Shown here: in pieces, positions 34,658 to 44,153 of the stretch | Layout: each line of letters begins with the position of its first letter | Numbering within the stretch: position 1 is the first letter of the stretch | Assembly (NCBI RefSeq): GCF_020866965.1 | Contig: NZ_JAJATX010000002.1 | Span: forward strand, 112,317-176,316 | Source of the DNA: Microvirga roseola | GTDB taxonomy: Bacteria; Pseudomonadota; Alphaproteobacteria; Rhizobiales; Beijerinckiaceae | Direction of reading: 5' to 3' | Length of the DNA: 64,000 nt | Notes under the pieces: generated by a model | The model's input: the letters and a program-made list of their open reading frames with translations, nothing else | Told to the model about the DNA's origin: nothing | Databases searched by the model: none | Translations under genes and position numbers: made by a program

Positions 34658-36286
34658 TCATGGGGATGTTGGTGGCGCAGCGTTGCTCATGTAGTCCGGC
34701 TCATCCGGTCTAACCAGATAGAGAGTCACTGTCCCCGATCTCACAAGCACGTCGGCGGAAACTCGTGACGGAAGAAAGTTCTCGAGAGCGACGTGCGAGA
34801 TCGCGTAGGTCTCCGGGCCAAGGTGCGAAAGCTGCAAACGACTGCTCAGGTCTTCAAGGTCCCGCGCCATGACCAGATCCGGGAGCGCAAAACTCTCGGT
34901 TCTTATCTTGACCGCAAGATTGGTGAAGACCTGCGGTGAGTTGATATCCTTTCCGGACAGTTCAGCCAGATAAAGATGAAAATAGTGGACGTTCAGATGA
35001 GCCGTCGCGGGTGAGGTCGGCTCAAGGTGAAGCAGGTGCTTCAGGTAGGATTGAGTGCGGACGATCGCTCCTTCCTGTTCTTTGTCCAGCGGGGGCACGA
35101 AGATCACGGATGCGCCTGAAGGAATTGCTGCTGCAATCGTGCGGTAGGATGCCTGGATTTCGGCAAGGGGCGACCAAACCTGAACCAGGACGACGGTCTT
35201 GATCCCAATGACCAGGGACAAGCATCGGATCAACGGTACCGGGGAGCATGTGGCACCAGGCTTTGCATCACGGATCAAGACAAGCACGAAACCCGCGATG
35301 GCAGGAACAAGCCGCCGGTCGACGAGATGCACGCTCTGGAGCTGATCCGGCAGAACGAGGTAGAGGAGACAGCATGCCAGAAGTCCGGCGCGGGCCGGGC
35401 GGCTGGCGATCAGTCCTCTCTGCCGGACCAGCCAGATAAGGCAGCAGAGAACAACGATCGAGAGCAAGTACTCGGGCAAGACAGGCGTTGTCTTGGCCGT
35501 GGAGAAGAGCCCGGTGAACTTCCTCCAGAAGTTCCACTCTGTAGCCCCGGCCTGCCCGGGATCCATGATGCCGACGAGGGCAATGACCACGACCGCGGAT
35601 GGGAGATGCTGCCGGATAAGCCGCGCCAGAACCGTAATGCGTTCACTGCCACTGGCACTCCGCAGGGATTCCAGGGCCATCCCGGCGCAGAACGCGATGT
35701 AGAGCAGGACCGGGAAGATACTAGACAGGCAGAGGACAGTAAGCAGAAGGGCCTGCGTCGTAGGAAAAAGGCGCGACGGATGACTCTCCTGTCTCATGAG
35801 CGACGCCATGCCGAAATGCATCAGAGCGAGCCCGAAGAGATAATTGATGAGCCCCCAGTAGAGCGGCTCCGAATACAAGATCAGAAGAATGAAGATATAG
35901 ATGGGGGCATCTGTCTTCTGTCCCAACGACCGGCGCCAGTACACAGTCGAAGCAAAATAGAGAACCACTGTGCCGCACAGGAATGTCAGCAGCGCAGCGC
36001 TTGGCGAAATGATTGTCGTCAGAAGCCCGGTGGCGACATCCATCGCCATGTTTGGGTAAAGCGCCTCTCTGAGCTGAAAGAATTGGGGCTCCCAGCCCTG
36101 ATGAAATATTCTACTCACAAGCGAGATTCGGAAGAGATGATTGGGGATGTCGACAAAAAAGACGCCGCTCGTCGCGATGATCGGAACGAGAGCCGTCAGT
36201 AGGGTCACTGCGCCTATGAGCCTCGTCTTGCCGAACAGTTCGGCCAGTCGCTTCTGCCCGGCCAAGGTTGTGGCGGAAGATGACAT
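34658..36286 (-). CDS. polytopic membrane protein, possible GT-C-like glycosyltransferase
   Basis: 542 residues with about ten membrane helices in the first 370 residues and a soluble periplasmic-type C-terminal domain. The early motif VDIPNHLFRI, just after the first helix, resembles the aspartate-containing loop of GT-C (PMT-like) enzymes, which transfer sugars from lipid carriers. I know no closer family. The start at 36286 has AGGA upstream. Its neighbours are a flippase and a GT8 transferase, which supports a surface-glycan role. Base composition is less GC-biased than the window average, hinting at acquired DNA. Confidence 0.75.
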   Translation of the reverse strand: MSSSATTLAGQKRLAELFGKTRLIGAVTLLTALVPIIATSGVFFVDIPNHLFRISLVSRIFHQGWEPQFFQLREALYPNMAMDVATGLLTTIISPSAALLTFLCGTVVLYFASTVYWRRSLGQKTDAPIYIFILLILYSEPLYWGLINYLFGLALMHFGMASLMRQESHPSRLFPTTQALLLTVLCLSSIFPVLLYIAFCAGMALESLRSASGSERITVLARLIRQHLPSAVVVIALVGIMDPGQAGATEWNFWRKFTGLFSTAKTTPVLPEYLLSIVVLCCLIWLVRQRGLIASRPARAGLLACCLLYLVLPDQLQSVHLVDRRLVPAIAGFVLVLIRDAKPGATCSPVPLIRCLSLVIGIKTVVLVQVWSPLAEIQASYRTIAAAIPSGASVIFVPPLDKEQEGAIVRTQSYLKHLLHLEPTSPATAHLNVHYFHLYLAELSGKDINSPQVFTNLAVKIRTESFALPDLVMARDLEDLSSRLQLSHLGPETYAISHVALENFLPSRVSADVLVRSGTVTLYLVRPDEPDYMSNAAPPTSP

Positions 36287-36902
36287 TCCGTCTAGTTCCT
36301 TCGATCCAATTGGATAGGAGTTCGAGTACGCCCGTCGGTTGTAACCTTAAATGAATACGTGCAGTCGGGATCGTGCTTTCAGGAGGTAGTCCCCTCCACC
36401 TCTTGGATTAGCAGGAGAGATGAACCGGCACGGTCGGCCACCTCCATGGGACGTTTCGGGCCGATGCTTGATTCCATAGCTCTGGACAGACCACCGCTCG
36501 CATCCATTTGGAGGTAATACGGGATGCGCCTTGTCGTGTCGGCCAGGTGCTGAGAAGCTGAGAAAGCCTTCTCGTATCCGGATTTCGATTTCCCAACCTG
36601 ATCGAATGAATGGTGCGCAAGATGCTGCGAAACCAAGTCAAAGTTGAACGGGGTAGGGAGCGATATTCATGATGAGGCGTTCGGGCACACGGATCTAGCC
36701 GTGCCGAAGGAGAGTAGCGAGGCATCGGAGCTGCTTCTGCTGCACGTAATCGCCTTCTCACGAGAATTGAACATCCAATCGAAAAAGATGCTGAATGGTT
36801 CGGAACCTCCAAAGAATTTCTGCTGCTGATTTCAAACGCTCCGGCTGCGCAGCTGTCCTGGCGAGTATCCTCCTTTCAGTAACGGCTGCTACGGGCTGAG
36901 CG
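36287..36902. other. AT-richer intergenic region, no supported gene
   Basis: A 616-base gap, the largest in the window. Frames of up to about 134 codons exist on the minus strand and 61 on the plus, but they overlap each other, lack ribosome sites and show no family resemblance. It is visibly more AT-rich than neighbouring DNA. It may be decayed coding sequence beside the flippase; no repeats, tRNA or transposase traces were seen. Confidence 0.5.
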
Positions 36903-38162
36903 ATGACGTTGCGCAGGCAGGCCGCTGGGTTAACCGTCATGCATGCTGCCGATGTGCTGCAGCCGCTTCTGATCCTTCCCTATGCAGGGCAAATCCTGGG
37001 CCCGATTGCATTCGGCCAATACGCCTACGCGCTCGCCATCACCCAGATCGGAAGCATGATTGTGGATTACGGCTTCCATTTCACGGCGCGACGTGCTGCG
37101 GCGGCCGCCCGCCACGATCCCATTGCCATTCGCAAGATCATGGCGGAGGTCACGGCGGCGAAACTCATCCTGTTCCTCGGGGTTTCGCTTGTCGGGCTGG
37201 CTGCAACCAGTATCAGCCTCGCGATAAGCCTGCCGATATTCTACTGTCTGCTATTGGCGACGCTCGGTGGGGTCGTCTCTCCTGTCTGGCTATTGGTTGC
37301 TTTGGAGCGGCCTTGGCGAGCGGCTTGGGCCGTCGTCTTCGCGAGGATCCTTGCGCTCGTTGCCTTTCTCCTGCTCGTCCGCTCCCCGTCCCAGGCCTAT
37401 GTCGGAGCCGCGATCCAGGTCTCGATTCCACTGGTCACAGCGCTCATCTGCCTTCCCGCCATCCTTGCAATTGGAGTGGACGGCTTCAGGGCATTGAGGC
37501 TCCGAGCCATCATCCTGCAGCTCCAAAAGGGATGGCATAGTTTCGCTTCGCTCGCCGCAATGACGGCCACCGTTCTCCTGCCCATCCCTCTTGTCCAGCA
37601 TTTTGGCGGCTTCGCCGCAGCAGGTCACTATTCCGCCGCGGAAAAGCTTGTAGGCGTTGCACGCCCGGCCTTCCGGATCATGGCGGATCTCTTCATGCCC
37701 CGCGTGGCCTATCTGGCGGCTCATGACCCCGACAAGGGCATCGCACTGATCGGACGATCTCTCTGGACGCTTGTCGCAGGCCTGTTCCTCAGCCTCTTCC
37801 TGTACGTGGTCGGGCCTTACATCGTGATTCTACTCTTCGGGCCCGAATTTGCCGGTGCAATCAGAATTCTTCAGATTCTGTGCGTCGTTCCGTTCATCGT
37901 CAACATCAAGATCTGTATGGCGGATCTCTACATGTTCAATTACGGCTTCGAGAGGGCCTGGACGGCGCTGATCGTCGCCGGACTGCCGGCATTCCTTACT
38001 ATCTCCTATCTGCTTTCACGCTGGATGGACGCGCAGGATGCCGTTGCTACAGGATTTGTCACAAGCGAGATCCTGATCGCAGCGGTCTCCGCCGGGTTCT
38101 TCATCGTCGCAGTCACGAAGAGGCGCCGGAGTGCATCCCTTGCGAAGACAGCCGACGCCTGA
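36903..38162 (+). CDS. Wzx-like oligosaccharide flippase (polysaccharide biosynthesis protein)
   Basis: 419 residues with about 12 membrane helices. The MOP-superfamily N-terminal block is present: LTVMHAADVLQPLLILPYAGQILGPI (residues about 10-35) and FGQYAYALAI, as in Wzx/RfbX. These proteins move undecaprenyl-linked glycan units across the inner membrane. It is followed by a GT8 glycosyltransferase 95 bases on, so the two may form a small surface-glycan transcript. It is about 9 kb from the CgeB cluster and could export that product, but nothing in the sequence proves it. Confidence 0.88.
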   Translation: MTLRRQAAGLTVMHAADVLQPLLILPYAGQILGPIAFGQYAYALAITQIGSMIVDYGFHFTARRAAAAARHDPIAIRKIMAEVTAAKLILFLGVSLVGLAATSISLAISLPIFYCLLLATLGGVVSPVWLLVALERPWRAAWAVVFARILALVAFLLLVRSPSQAYVGAAIQVSIPLVTALICLPAILAIGVDGFRALRLRAIILQLQKGWHSFASLAAMTATVLLPIPLVQHFGGFAAAGHYSAAEKLVGVARPAFRIMADLFMPRVAYLAAHDPDKGIALIGRSLWTLVAGLFLSLFLYVVGPYIVILLFGPEFAGAIRILQILCVVPFIVNIKICMADLYMFNYGFERAWTALIVAGLPAFLTISYLLSRWMDAQDAVATGFVTSEILIAAVSAGFFIVAVTKRRRSASLAKTADA

Positions 38163-38257
38163 AGGAGCAAGCCGCTCATGCCATGTTCCGGCTTCACGAC
38201 CCACCGGATACGTATCTCATTCGCAAGTAGACCATGCCAGCAGGGGGACTGATAAAG

Positions 38258-39241
38258 ATGTATGCTCTGACCAATGAGAGCCTTCCTGAGCAGATCTTGT
38301 TTAATACGGAGCGACCCGTCGTTCTCGTCAGCGCCGCAGATGGCCGGTTTGTCATGCCTATGACAGTGGCCCTTCACTCGGCTCTGTGCAATCTCGATCC
38401 TGGTGACCCGGTCATCGTCTATATCCTCGCCGATGGCATTTGCGACCAGGACCGTGCGCATAGCCTTGCCGTCCTCCAGCGGGCCCACCCGCGGGTTGCA
38501 GTCAGGTGGCTGGCGCCCGACATCCCCGATGCCCGAACCTTCCCGGAGAAACTCTGGCATAGTCGGGCAACATATCTCCGACTGCTGGTTCCGAGCGTTT
38601 TACCGGATCGGATCGGGCGCGCTCTCTACCTCGATGCCGATACCGTCGTCTGCCGGGATCTTGCACCCCTATGGTCCGTCGATATGAGAGGGCATTCGGT
38701 CATGGCCGTCGAGGGTTGGGGACACGCGACGCTGGGCGTCGCCATTCCCCAATTGATGCACCTCGTGGGGGCTCCTGCGGACAAGCCGTACTTCAATTCC
38801 GGAGTGATGCTGATGGATCTGCACCGCTGGCGGGAACAGCGGATCGTCGAGCGGACGCTCGATTTCCTTCAGGCGCACAAGGACCTGATCGTCTGGGCCG
38901 ATCAGGACCCTCTGAACGCAGTTCTGGCTGGCGAATGGGGGCAGCTCGATCTAAGCTACAATGTCCAGATCGCGACCCTGCACCATCCGAAAGGCGTGAA
39001 CGAGCGGGACCGCGAGAGGTATCTTCAAGCGGCAAGCGATCCCGCCATTCTGCACTACACCTGGAAGCGCAAGCCTTGGCACTGGCGCTACAGCGGCCCG
39101 AAGAACGACGCCTTTCTCCGGGCGGCGATCAAGAGCGGATGGTTCGCTCCGCTGGAAGGGCAGACATGGCAGGCAAGCCGTGCCCTGAGCCACTTGGCCT
39201 ATCGCAGAGCGGTATCCGTGAAGCAGTTGGCCCGTGCCTGA
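38258..39241 (+). CDS. glycosyltransferase family 8 protein
   Basis: 327 residues from the ATG at 38258, ten bases after AGGGGG; an ATG at 38234 has no ribosome site. Retaining GT8 (galactosyl/glucosyltransferase, LgtC/glycogenin-like). The nucleotide-sugar site VLVSAADGRFVMPM is followed by the metal-binding LYLDADTVV (DxD), then FNSGVMLMDLHRW and WADQDPLNAVL. The C-terminal HYTWKRKPWHW contains a conserved H. It likely adds hexose to lipopolysaccharide or another surface glycan with the upstream flippase. Confidence 0.9.
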   Translation: MYALTNESLPEQILFNTERPVVLVSAADGRFVMPMTVALHSALCNLDPGDPVIVYILADGICDQDRAHSLAVLQRAHPRVAVRWLAPDIPDARTFPEKLWHSRATYLRLLVPSVLPDRIGRALYLDADTVVCRDLAPLWSVDMRGHSVMAVEGWGHATLGVAIPQLMHLVGAPADKPYFNSGVMLMDLHRWREQRIVERTLDFLQAHKDLIVWADQDPLNAVLAGEWGQLDLSYNVQIATLHHPKGVNERDRERYLQAASDPAILHYTWKRKPWHWRYSGPKNDAFLRAAIKSGWFAPLEGQTWQASRALSHLAYRRAVSVKQLARA

Positions 39242-39407
39242 CGGGAGCGGAAGCGACAAGAGGGACCGCGCCGGAGGATCCATCGTCAGTCTCTCATGCG
39301 CGAGTATCCTTCAAGAAAGGCCGCTGTTCATCCTGAATGCCCAAATGTGAGGGAACCACAGCTCGTGTGACGTCTTGCCAAAGGACAGTCACCTGATGGA
39401 GCAGCCA

Positions 39408-39578
39408 ATGTCCGGCACATCGAAGCCCGAGATCCCTTCCCGCGAGGAGCCCGATACCAAATTCCCATTACCGGAACTTCCCGATCTCGATCCCGTCCCG
39501 GAGGATGGAAGCCCGGCTGATCATAAAGGTCCATCGCCGGACGACTTCCCCTACGTTCCGCCACCAGGGACACAATAG
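39408..39578 (+). CDS. small proline-rich hypothetical protein
   Basis: 56 residues from the ATG at 39408, with TGGAG six bases upstream. The composition is dominated by P, D, E and S (PELPDLDPVPEDGSP), with no hydrophobic segment, so it is acidic and probably disordered. Short proteins of this type are common in Hyphomicrobiales, but I do not recognise a named family. An ATG at 39396 is an alternative start without a ribosome site. Confidence 0.5.
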   Translation: MSGTSKPEIPSREEPDTKFPLPELPDLDPVPEDGSPADHKGPSPDDFPYVPPPGTQ

Positions 39579-39730
39579 AGAACTAAGACGATGAGCTGAT
39601 CTTCTGGGCTATTGCGTTCCAAGCTGTGCCAAGAACAGGTTGCGACGCCACTTTGCACAGCATGGCTAACCGGGTGCGGGGCCCGCTCGGGCTCTGCTCC
39701 CGACGGCGGAGCCTCCGGGCTTCATTCCCG

Positions 39731-40657
39731 CTAGAAATTGACCCGGTCGCCGCCCTTCAGGGACAGCATCTCGCGCGCATCGTCAGGAGTGGCAATTTCC
39801 AAGCCCAATCCCTCAATGATCTGGCGCGCCATTCTCACCTGCTGCGCATTGGATTCCGCAAGCCTGCTCGGCCCGATCCAGAGCGAATCTTCCAATCCGA
39901 CACGGACGTTGCCGCCCATGGCCGCCGCCTGGGCTGCGACAGTGAGCTGGTTTTTGCCTGCGCCGAGCACCGACCATTGATAGTCGCTTCCGAACAGCCG
40001 GTCGGCCGTGCGCTTCATGTGCGCAACATCCTCCGGATGTGGACCGATGCCGCCGAGCAGGCCGAAAACGCTCTGGACGAAGAGGGGGGGCTTGATAAGG
40101 CCGCGCTCGACGAAATGGGCGAGGGTGTAGAGATGGCCTATGTCGTAGCACTCGATTTCGAAGCGTGTGCCGTTCTCAGCACAGGTCGTCAGGATGTACT
40201 CGATATCGGCGAAGGTATTGCGGAAGATCCTGTCGCGCGAGCCCTCAAGATAGGGCTGCTCCCAATCATGCTTGAACTCCTTGAACCGATTGAGCATCGG
40301 ATAGAGTCCGAAGTTCATCGAGCCCATGTTGAGGGAGGCTACCTCCGGCTTGTAGTGAGCCGCAGGCCGAACACGCTCCTCCACGAGCATGGTCGGCGCG
40401 CCACCCGTAGTGATGTTGATGACGCAGTTGCTGCGCTGCTTCACGACCTGCAGGAAGGGAGCGAAAGCCTCTGGCGACTGATCCGGCCTGCCGTTGCTCG
40501 GATCGCGCGCGTGGAGGTGCACGATTGCGGCGCCCGCTTCCGCCGCGCCGATTGCAGCTTGTGCGATCTCGTCCGGCGTGATGGGCAGATGAGGGGACAT
40601 GGAGGGCGTATGAATCGCACCCGTGACGGCGCATGTAATGATGACTTTGCGTGCCAT
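39731..40657 (-). CDS. BKACE family protein (beta-keto acid cleavage enzyme, DUF849)
   Basis: 308 residues. Zinc-dependent TIM-barrel enzyme that condenses a beta-keto acid with acetyl-CoA and cleaves it to acetoacetate plus a new CoA ester. The N-terminal signature is IITCAVTGA, the zinc motif is HLHARDP (two histidines), and the C-terminal VRVGLEDSLW is diagnostic. Directly upstream in the operon is a carnitine-dehydrogenase-like enzyme that would make the beta-keto acid from a beta-hydroxy acid. Dehydrocarnitine or a related compound is plausible. It is the last gene of the minus operon. Confidence 0.92.
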   Translation of the reverse strand: MARKVIITCAVTGAIHTPSMSPHLPITPDEIAQAAIGAAEAGAAIVHLHARDPSNGRPDQSPEAFAPFLQVVKQRSNCVINITTGGAPTMLVEERVRPAAHYKPEVASLNMGSMNFGLYPMLNRFKEFKHDWEQPYLEGSRDRIFRNTFADIEYILTTCAENGTRFEIECYDIGHLYTLAHFVERGLIKPPLFVQSVFGLLGGIGPHPEDVAHMKRTADRLFGSDYQWSVLGAGKNQLTVAAQAAAMGGNVRVGLEDSLWIGPSRLAESNAQQVRMARQIIEGLGLEIATPDDAREMLSLKGGDRVNF

Positions 40658-40679
40658 ATGTTTTTCCTTTTTGAGGGGA

Positions 40680-41612
40680 TCACATGTTTAGTTGCGATCG
40701 CTTGTGAGCCTTCAAAGCGGCCAGACGCTTGTCCCGCCATGCGGTACGCCTCGCGAGCGCATCGGGTCCTGGCGCTTTACCCCAGGCTTCGAGGATGCGC
40801 GCCACGTTCTCGCTGCCCCAGACCTGGGGTTTGGCGGGATCCTCGGAGAGGCGACGGTAGAAGCCCGTATAGCGCTTGCAGTAATCGGCGATGCCGCCCG
40901 GCGCGTTGAGTTCGATGGTCTCGAAAGGACCGAGGAAGGACCAGCGCAGGCCGAGCCCGTCCTTCAAGGTCTTATCGAGGTCCTGCGGACTCACCACGCC
41001 TTCGCCGACAAGCCTGAACGCCTCCGCCAGCAATGCACCCTGCAAGCGATTGAGAACGAAACCTTCAACCTCGTGATTAACGATGATAGGGACCTGCTCC
41101 ACGCTCTGATAAATCTCGCGGGCGCGGGTGATCGCCTCTTGAGACGTCCAGGGAGCGCCACAGAGCTCGACGATGGGGACGAGGTGAGGAGGGTTGACCG
41201 GATGCGCCACGAGGCAGCGGCCCCGACCTGCCAGTCCTTCGGTGAACTGGGATGCGACGATGGCGGAGGTCGATGACGCCAGGAGGGCGTCCGCCGGCGC
41301 AATCCGGTCGAGCTCGGCGAAAATAGCCTGCTTGATCTCAACGTTTTCGGGGCCGTTCTCCTGCACAAGGGCCACGCCCTGAACAGCATCCTCGAGCGAT
41401 GGCACTGCAACGATGCGCCCTGCCGCATCTGTGGGATCGGTGACAAGGTTATGCGTGGCGAGTTCATCGAGACCTTCGCGGATCAGGCGGGGCATGTTCT
41501 CAAGCGCCTCGGCATGAGGATCCGTGATGCGCACATCCCAACCGGCCCGCGCAAAGACCATCGCCCAAGATCGGCCGATCAGCCCCGCGCCAACGATAGC
41601 TACACTTGGCAT
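40680..41612 (-). CDS. 3-hydroxyacyl/L-carnitine dehydrogenase-like protein
   Basis: 310 residues from the ATG at 41612, preceded by GGAGA; a longer frame starting at 41642 overlaps the transporter gene. The N-terminal NAD motif is IVGAGLIGRSWA. The catalytic region AHPVNPPHLVPIVEL is characteristic of the carnitine dehydrogenase/lambda-crystallin branch rather than of fatty-acid HADH (HFFNPVP). It oxidises a beta-hydroxy group on a free acid. The product is a substrate type for the BKACE enzyme encoded 22 bases downstream. A thioesterase, which completes known carnitine operons, is absent. Confidence 0.88.
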   Translation of the reverse strand: MPSVAIVGAGLIGRSWAMVFARAGWDVRITDPHAEALENMPRLIREGLDELATHNLVTDPTDAAGRIVAVPSLEDAVQGVALVQENGPENVEIKQAIFAELDRIAPADALLASSTSAIVASQFTEGLAGRGRCLVAHPVNPPHLVPIVELCGAPWTSQEAITRAREIYQSVEQVPIIVNHEVEGFVLNRLQGALLAEAFRLVGEGVVSPQDLDKTLKDGLGLRWSFLGPFETIELNAPGGIADYCKRYTGFYRRLSEDPAKPQVWGSENVARILEAWGKAPGPDALARRTAWRDKRLAALKAHKRSQLNM

Positions 41613-41632
41613 TCCAGTCTCTCCATTGGCAG

Positions 41633-44149
41633 TTAAAGCCACAGAACCTTGCGCCGGAGATCGAGATCATCCCGCAGAGCGTTCGACGGGCCGGTATGGA
41701 TGACCCGCCCCCGCTCAAGCGCCACCGTTCGGTCGGACAGGGCGAGGGCAAGGTCGAGGTGGTGATCGACGATGATGATGGAGACTTCGCGCCGGAGCTT
41801 GTCGAAGCTTTCGAAGAGCTGCTCGACGATGGCAGGGGCAAGGCCTTCGAACGGCTCATCGAGGAGGAGCACCCTCACGTCGCCCGAGAGCGCCCGTGCT
41901 ACGGCTACCATCTGCTGCTCGCCGCCAGAAAGGAAATCCGCCGGCGTGTCGAGCCTCTCGCGGATTCGGGGAAAGTACTCGAAAATCCGGTCCAGGTCCC
42001 ACCGGACCCCGTGGCCGGTCTCGCGCTTGAGCCGCCCGAGCTCCAGGTTCTGGGCCACGGTCATACCGGCAAACAGCCCGCGTCCCTGCGGCACGTAGCC
42101 GATGCCAAGCCGGGCAATGGTTGCGGCCGGCTGGCCGGCAATTTCCCGTCCGTCGAGGCTGATTGAACCCGAAGAGGGCGGGGCGATGCCGATAAGCGTC
42201 TTGAGCAGGGTGGACTTGCCCGCGCCGTTTCGGCCGAGAAGCGCGATGATCTCATGGCGGTGGACGTTGAGGGAGACATCCGCCAGGACGTGGCTCTTGC
42301 CATAGAACGTATTGACCTTCTCGACCGTTAGCACAGTTCCGGCCTCGGCCGCGCTCTCCCGGCTTTTCGCAGCCACATTGGCCGTGCCCGAGCCAATGTA
42401 GATCTCCTGTACCTGCTGGCTAGTGCGGGCCTCCTCGACGGTGCCGTCGACCAGCACCTGGCCGGCATTCATCACGGTCACGGCATCGGCGATCTGGAAC
42501 ACGCGGTCGATATCGTGCTCGACGAGCAGCATCGGCACGTCCGAGGAAATGCGCTTGATGATATCGCCGATGCGCTGGCGCTCGGCTGCCGCCAAGCCCG
42601 CGAGCGGCTCATCGAGCAGCAGGACCCTGGGCTTCGTGGCAAGGGCCAGCCCCATGTCGAGAAGGCGCTGGCCGCCATACGAGAGCGCACCGGCCTCGGC
42701 CTTCTCGATTCCGGCGATGCCAAGATAGCGGATGAGCGCCGATGTCTCGGATTCGATCCCTTTGATCGAGCGCGCGGGGGGCCACGGGTTGAAGCGCTGC
42801 GGATGGCGTGCCTGCACGGCGAGGCGCACATTCTCCTCGACGCTCAGAGTCGGGAACAGGTTTGTGATCTGGAACGAGCGCCCGATGCCAGCCCGTGTGA
42901 TCGCTTCTGGAGACAGGCCGGCGATGGAGCGGCCCCAGAGCAGCACGTCGCCTTCATCAGGCGTGTAGAAGCCGGATATCACATTGAAGGCCGTCGTCTT
43001 GCCGGCGCCGTTGGGGCCGATCAGGGCATGCAGACTGCGGTCGCGCACCGCGATGTTCACGCCCTCGATGGCCTTGAGCGCGCCGAAGCCTTTGGAAATG
43101 GCTCGCGCCTCCAGCACGATGCCGTCGACGTGATCGGCGGGCTTGAGGAACGAGGGGAGGGGCTCGTCCGTGAGCGTGCGCCCGGCCATGGCGGCTTCTT
43201 CCGCTATTTGGCGGCGGAATGGTGCCGTAACCCGCTGCGCGATGCCGACCAGTCCTGTCGGCGAGAGGATGATGAACCCCACGAAGAGGATGCCGAAATA
43301 GAGCAGCCAGTGCGGGGTCCAAATCGACAAGAACTCCCGGAACAGAATGTAGAAAAGAGCGCCGAGGGCGGGCCCGAGAAAGCTGCGCATGCCCCCGATC
43401 ACGACCATGGCGATCAGCTCGCCCGAGAACGCCACCGACAGCGGCTCAGCCGAGGCGAACCGGTGATTGAAGACCGACAGCATGCCGGCAAGCCCGACGA
43501 CGGTGGCGGAGACCACAAACCCGAGAAGCTTATAGCGGTTCGTCGGATAGCCGAGAAAGCGGGCGCGCTGCTCGTTCTCGCGGATCGCCACCAGGACGCT
43601 TCCGGCCGGCGAGCCGTGAAAGCGCAGCAGAAAGAAGCACACGGCGAATGCAGTTGCGGCAACGAACCAGTAGTAGGTCCAATCGTCCCTCAGATCGAAG
43701 CCGAACAGGTTTGCGCGCACCACGCCACCCAGGCCGCTCTCGCCTCCGGTCAATGCCGTCCAGCGATAGGCAATCGCAAAGATCATTGCAGCCAACGCCA
43801 GGGTCAGCAGCGAAAAGTAGACGCCCCGCCGCCGCAGGATGAGCGCTCCCACGGGTGCAGACACCGCTACGATGAAGGCGATGGTAAAGAGGGCTGGAAG
43901 AAGCACGCTGTCCGGGAACCAGTGGATCTGGCTCAGTGCCGCCGCATAGGCACCGAGCCCGAACCAGACGCCGTGGCCGAAGGATACCAATCCCGTGTAG
44001 CCGACCAGAACGTTGAGGCCGAGGCAGGCGACGGCGAACACCACCACGTCGATTGCAGAGCGGAGCGGCATCCCGATGGGGTCGAGGACAACGGGCAGCA
44101 GAACGAGAGCAACAGCTGCGATGAGGAGAGGCCAGTAATCCTTGCGCAT
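41633..44149 (-). CDS. branched-chain amino acid-type ABC transporter: permease and two ATPases fused (LivM-LivG-LivF)
   Basis: 838 residues, three normally separate subunits in one chain. Residues 1-310: LivM-like permease (GYTGLVSFGHGVWFGLGAYA and about eight helices). Residues about 345-590: LivG-like ATPase with Walker A GPNGAGKTT at 378-386 and Walker B LLLDEP; the signature LSYGGQRLLD departs from the usual YGQQR. Residues about 605-838: LivF-like ATPase with Walker A GRNGAGKST at 639-647, signature LSGGEQQ and Walker B. No frameshift is needed to read through. The linkers are charged and short. It pairs with the LivH permease 4 bases upstream. Confidence 0.93.
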   Translation of the reverse strand: MRKDYWPLLIAAVALVLLPVVLDPIGMPLRSAIDVVVFAVACLGLNVLVGYTGLVSFGHGVWFGLGAYAAALSQIHWFPDSVLLPALFTIAFIVAVSAPVGALILRRRGVYFSLLTLALAAMIFAIAYRWTALTGGESGLGGVVRANLFGFDLRDDWTYYWFVAATAFAVCFFLLRFHGSPAGSVLVAIRENEQRARFLGYPTNRYKLLGFVVSATVVGLAGMLSVFNHRFASAEPLSVAFSGELIAMVVIGGMRSFLGPALGALFYILFREFLSIWTPHWLLYFGILFVGFIILSPTGLVGIAQRVTAPFRRQIAEEAAMAGRTLTDEPLPSFLKPADHVDGIVLEARAISKGFGALKAIEGVNIAVRDRSLHALIGPNGAGKTTAFNVISGFYTPDEGDVLLWGRSIAGLSPEAITRAGIGRSFQITNLFPTLSVEENVRLAVQARHPQRFNPWPPARSIKGIESETSALIRYLGIAGIEKAEAGALSYGGQRLLDMGLALATKPRVLLLDEPLAGLAAAERQRIGDIIKRISSDVPMLLVEHDIDRVFQIADAVTVMNAGQVLVDGTVEEARTSQQVQEIYIGSGTANVAAKSRESAAEAGTVLTVEKVNTFYGKSHVLADVSLNVHRHEIIALLGRNGAGKSTLLKTLIGIAPPSSGSISLDGREIAGQPAATIARLGIGYVPQGRGLFAGMTVAQNLELGRLKRETGHGVRWDLDRIFEYFPRIRERLDTPADFLSGGEQQMVAVARALSGDVRVLLLDEPFEGLAPAIVEQLFESFDKLRREVSIIIVDHHLDLALALSDRTVALERGRVIHTGPSNALRDDLDLRRKVLWL

Positions 44150-44153
44150 CGAC

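Noticed and set aside
36379-36812. Overlapping minus-strand frames in the 616-base gap
   Set aside because: They overlap in different frames, lack ribosome sites and match nothing I recognise; left as an empty spacer.
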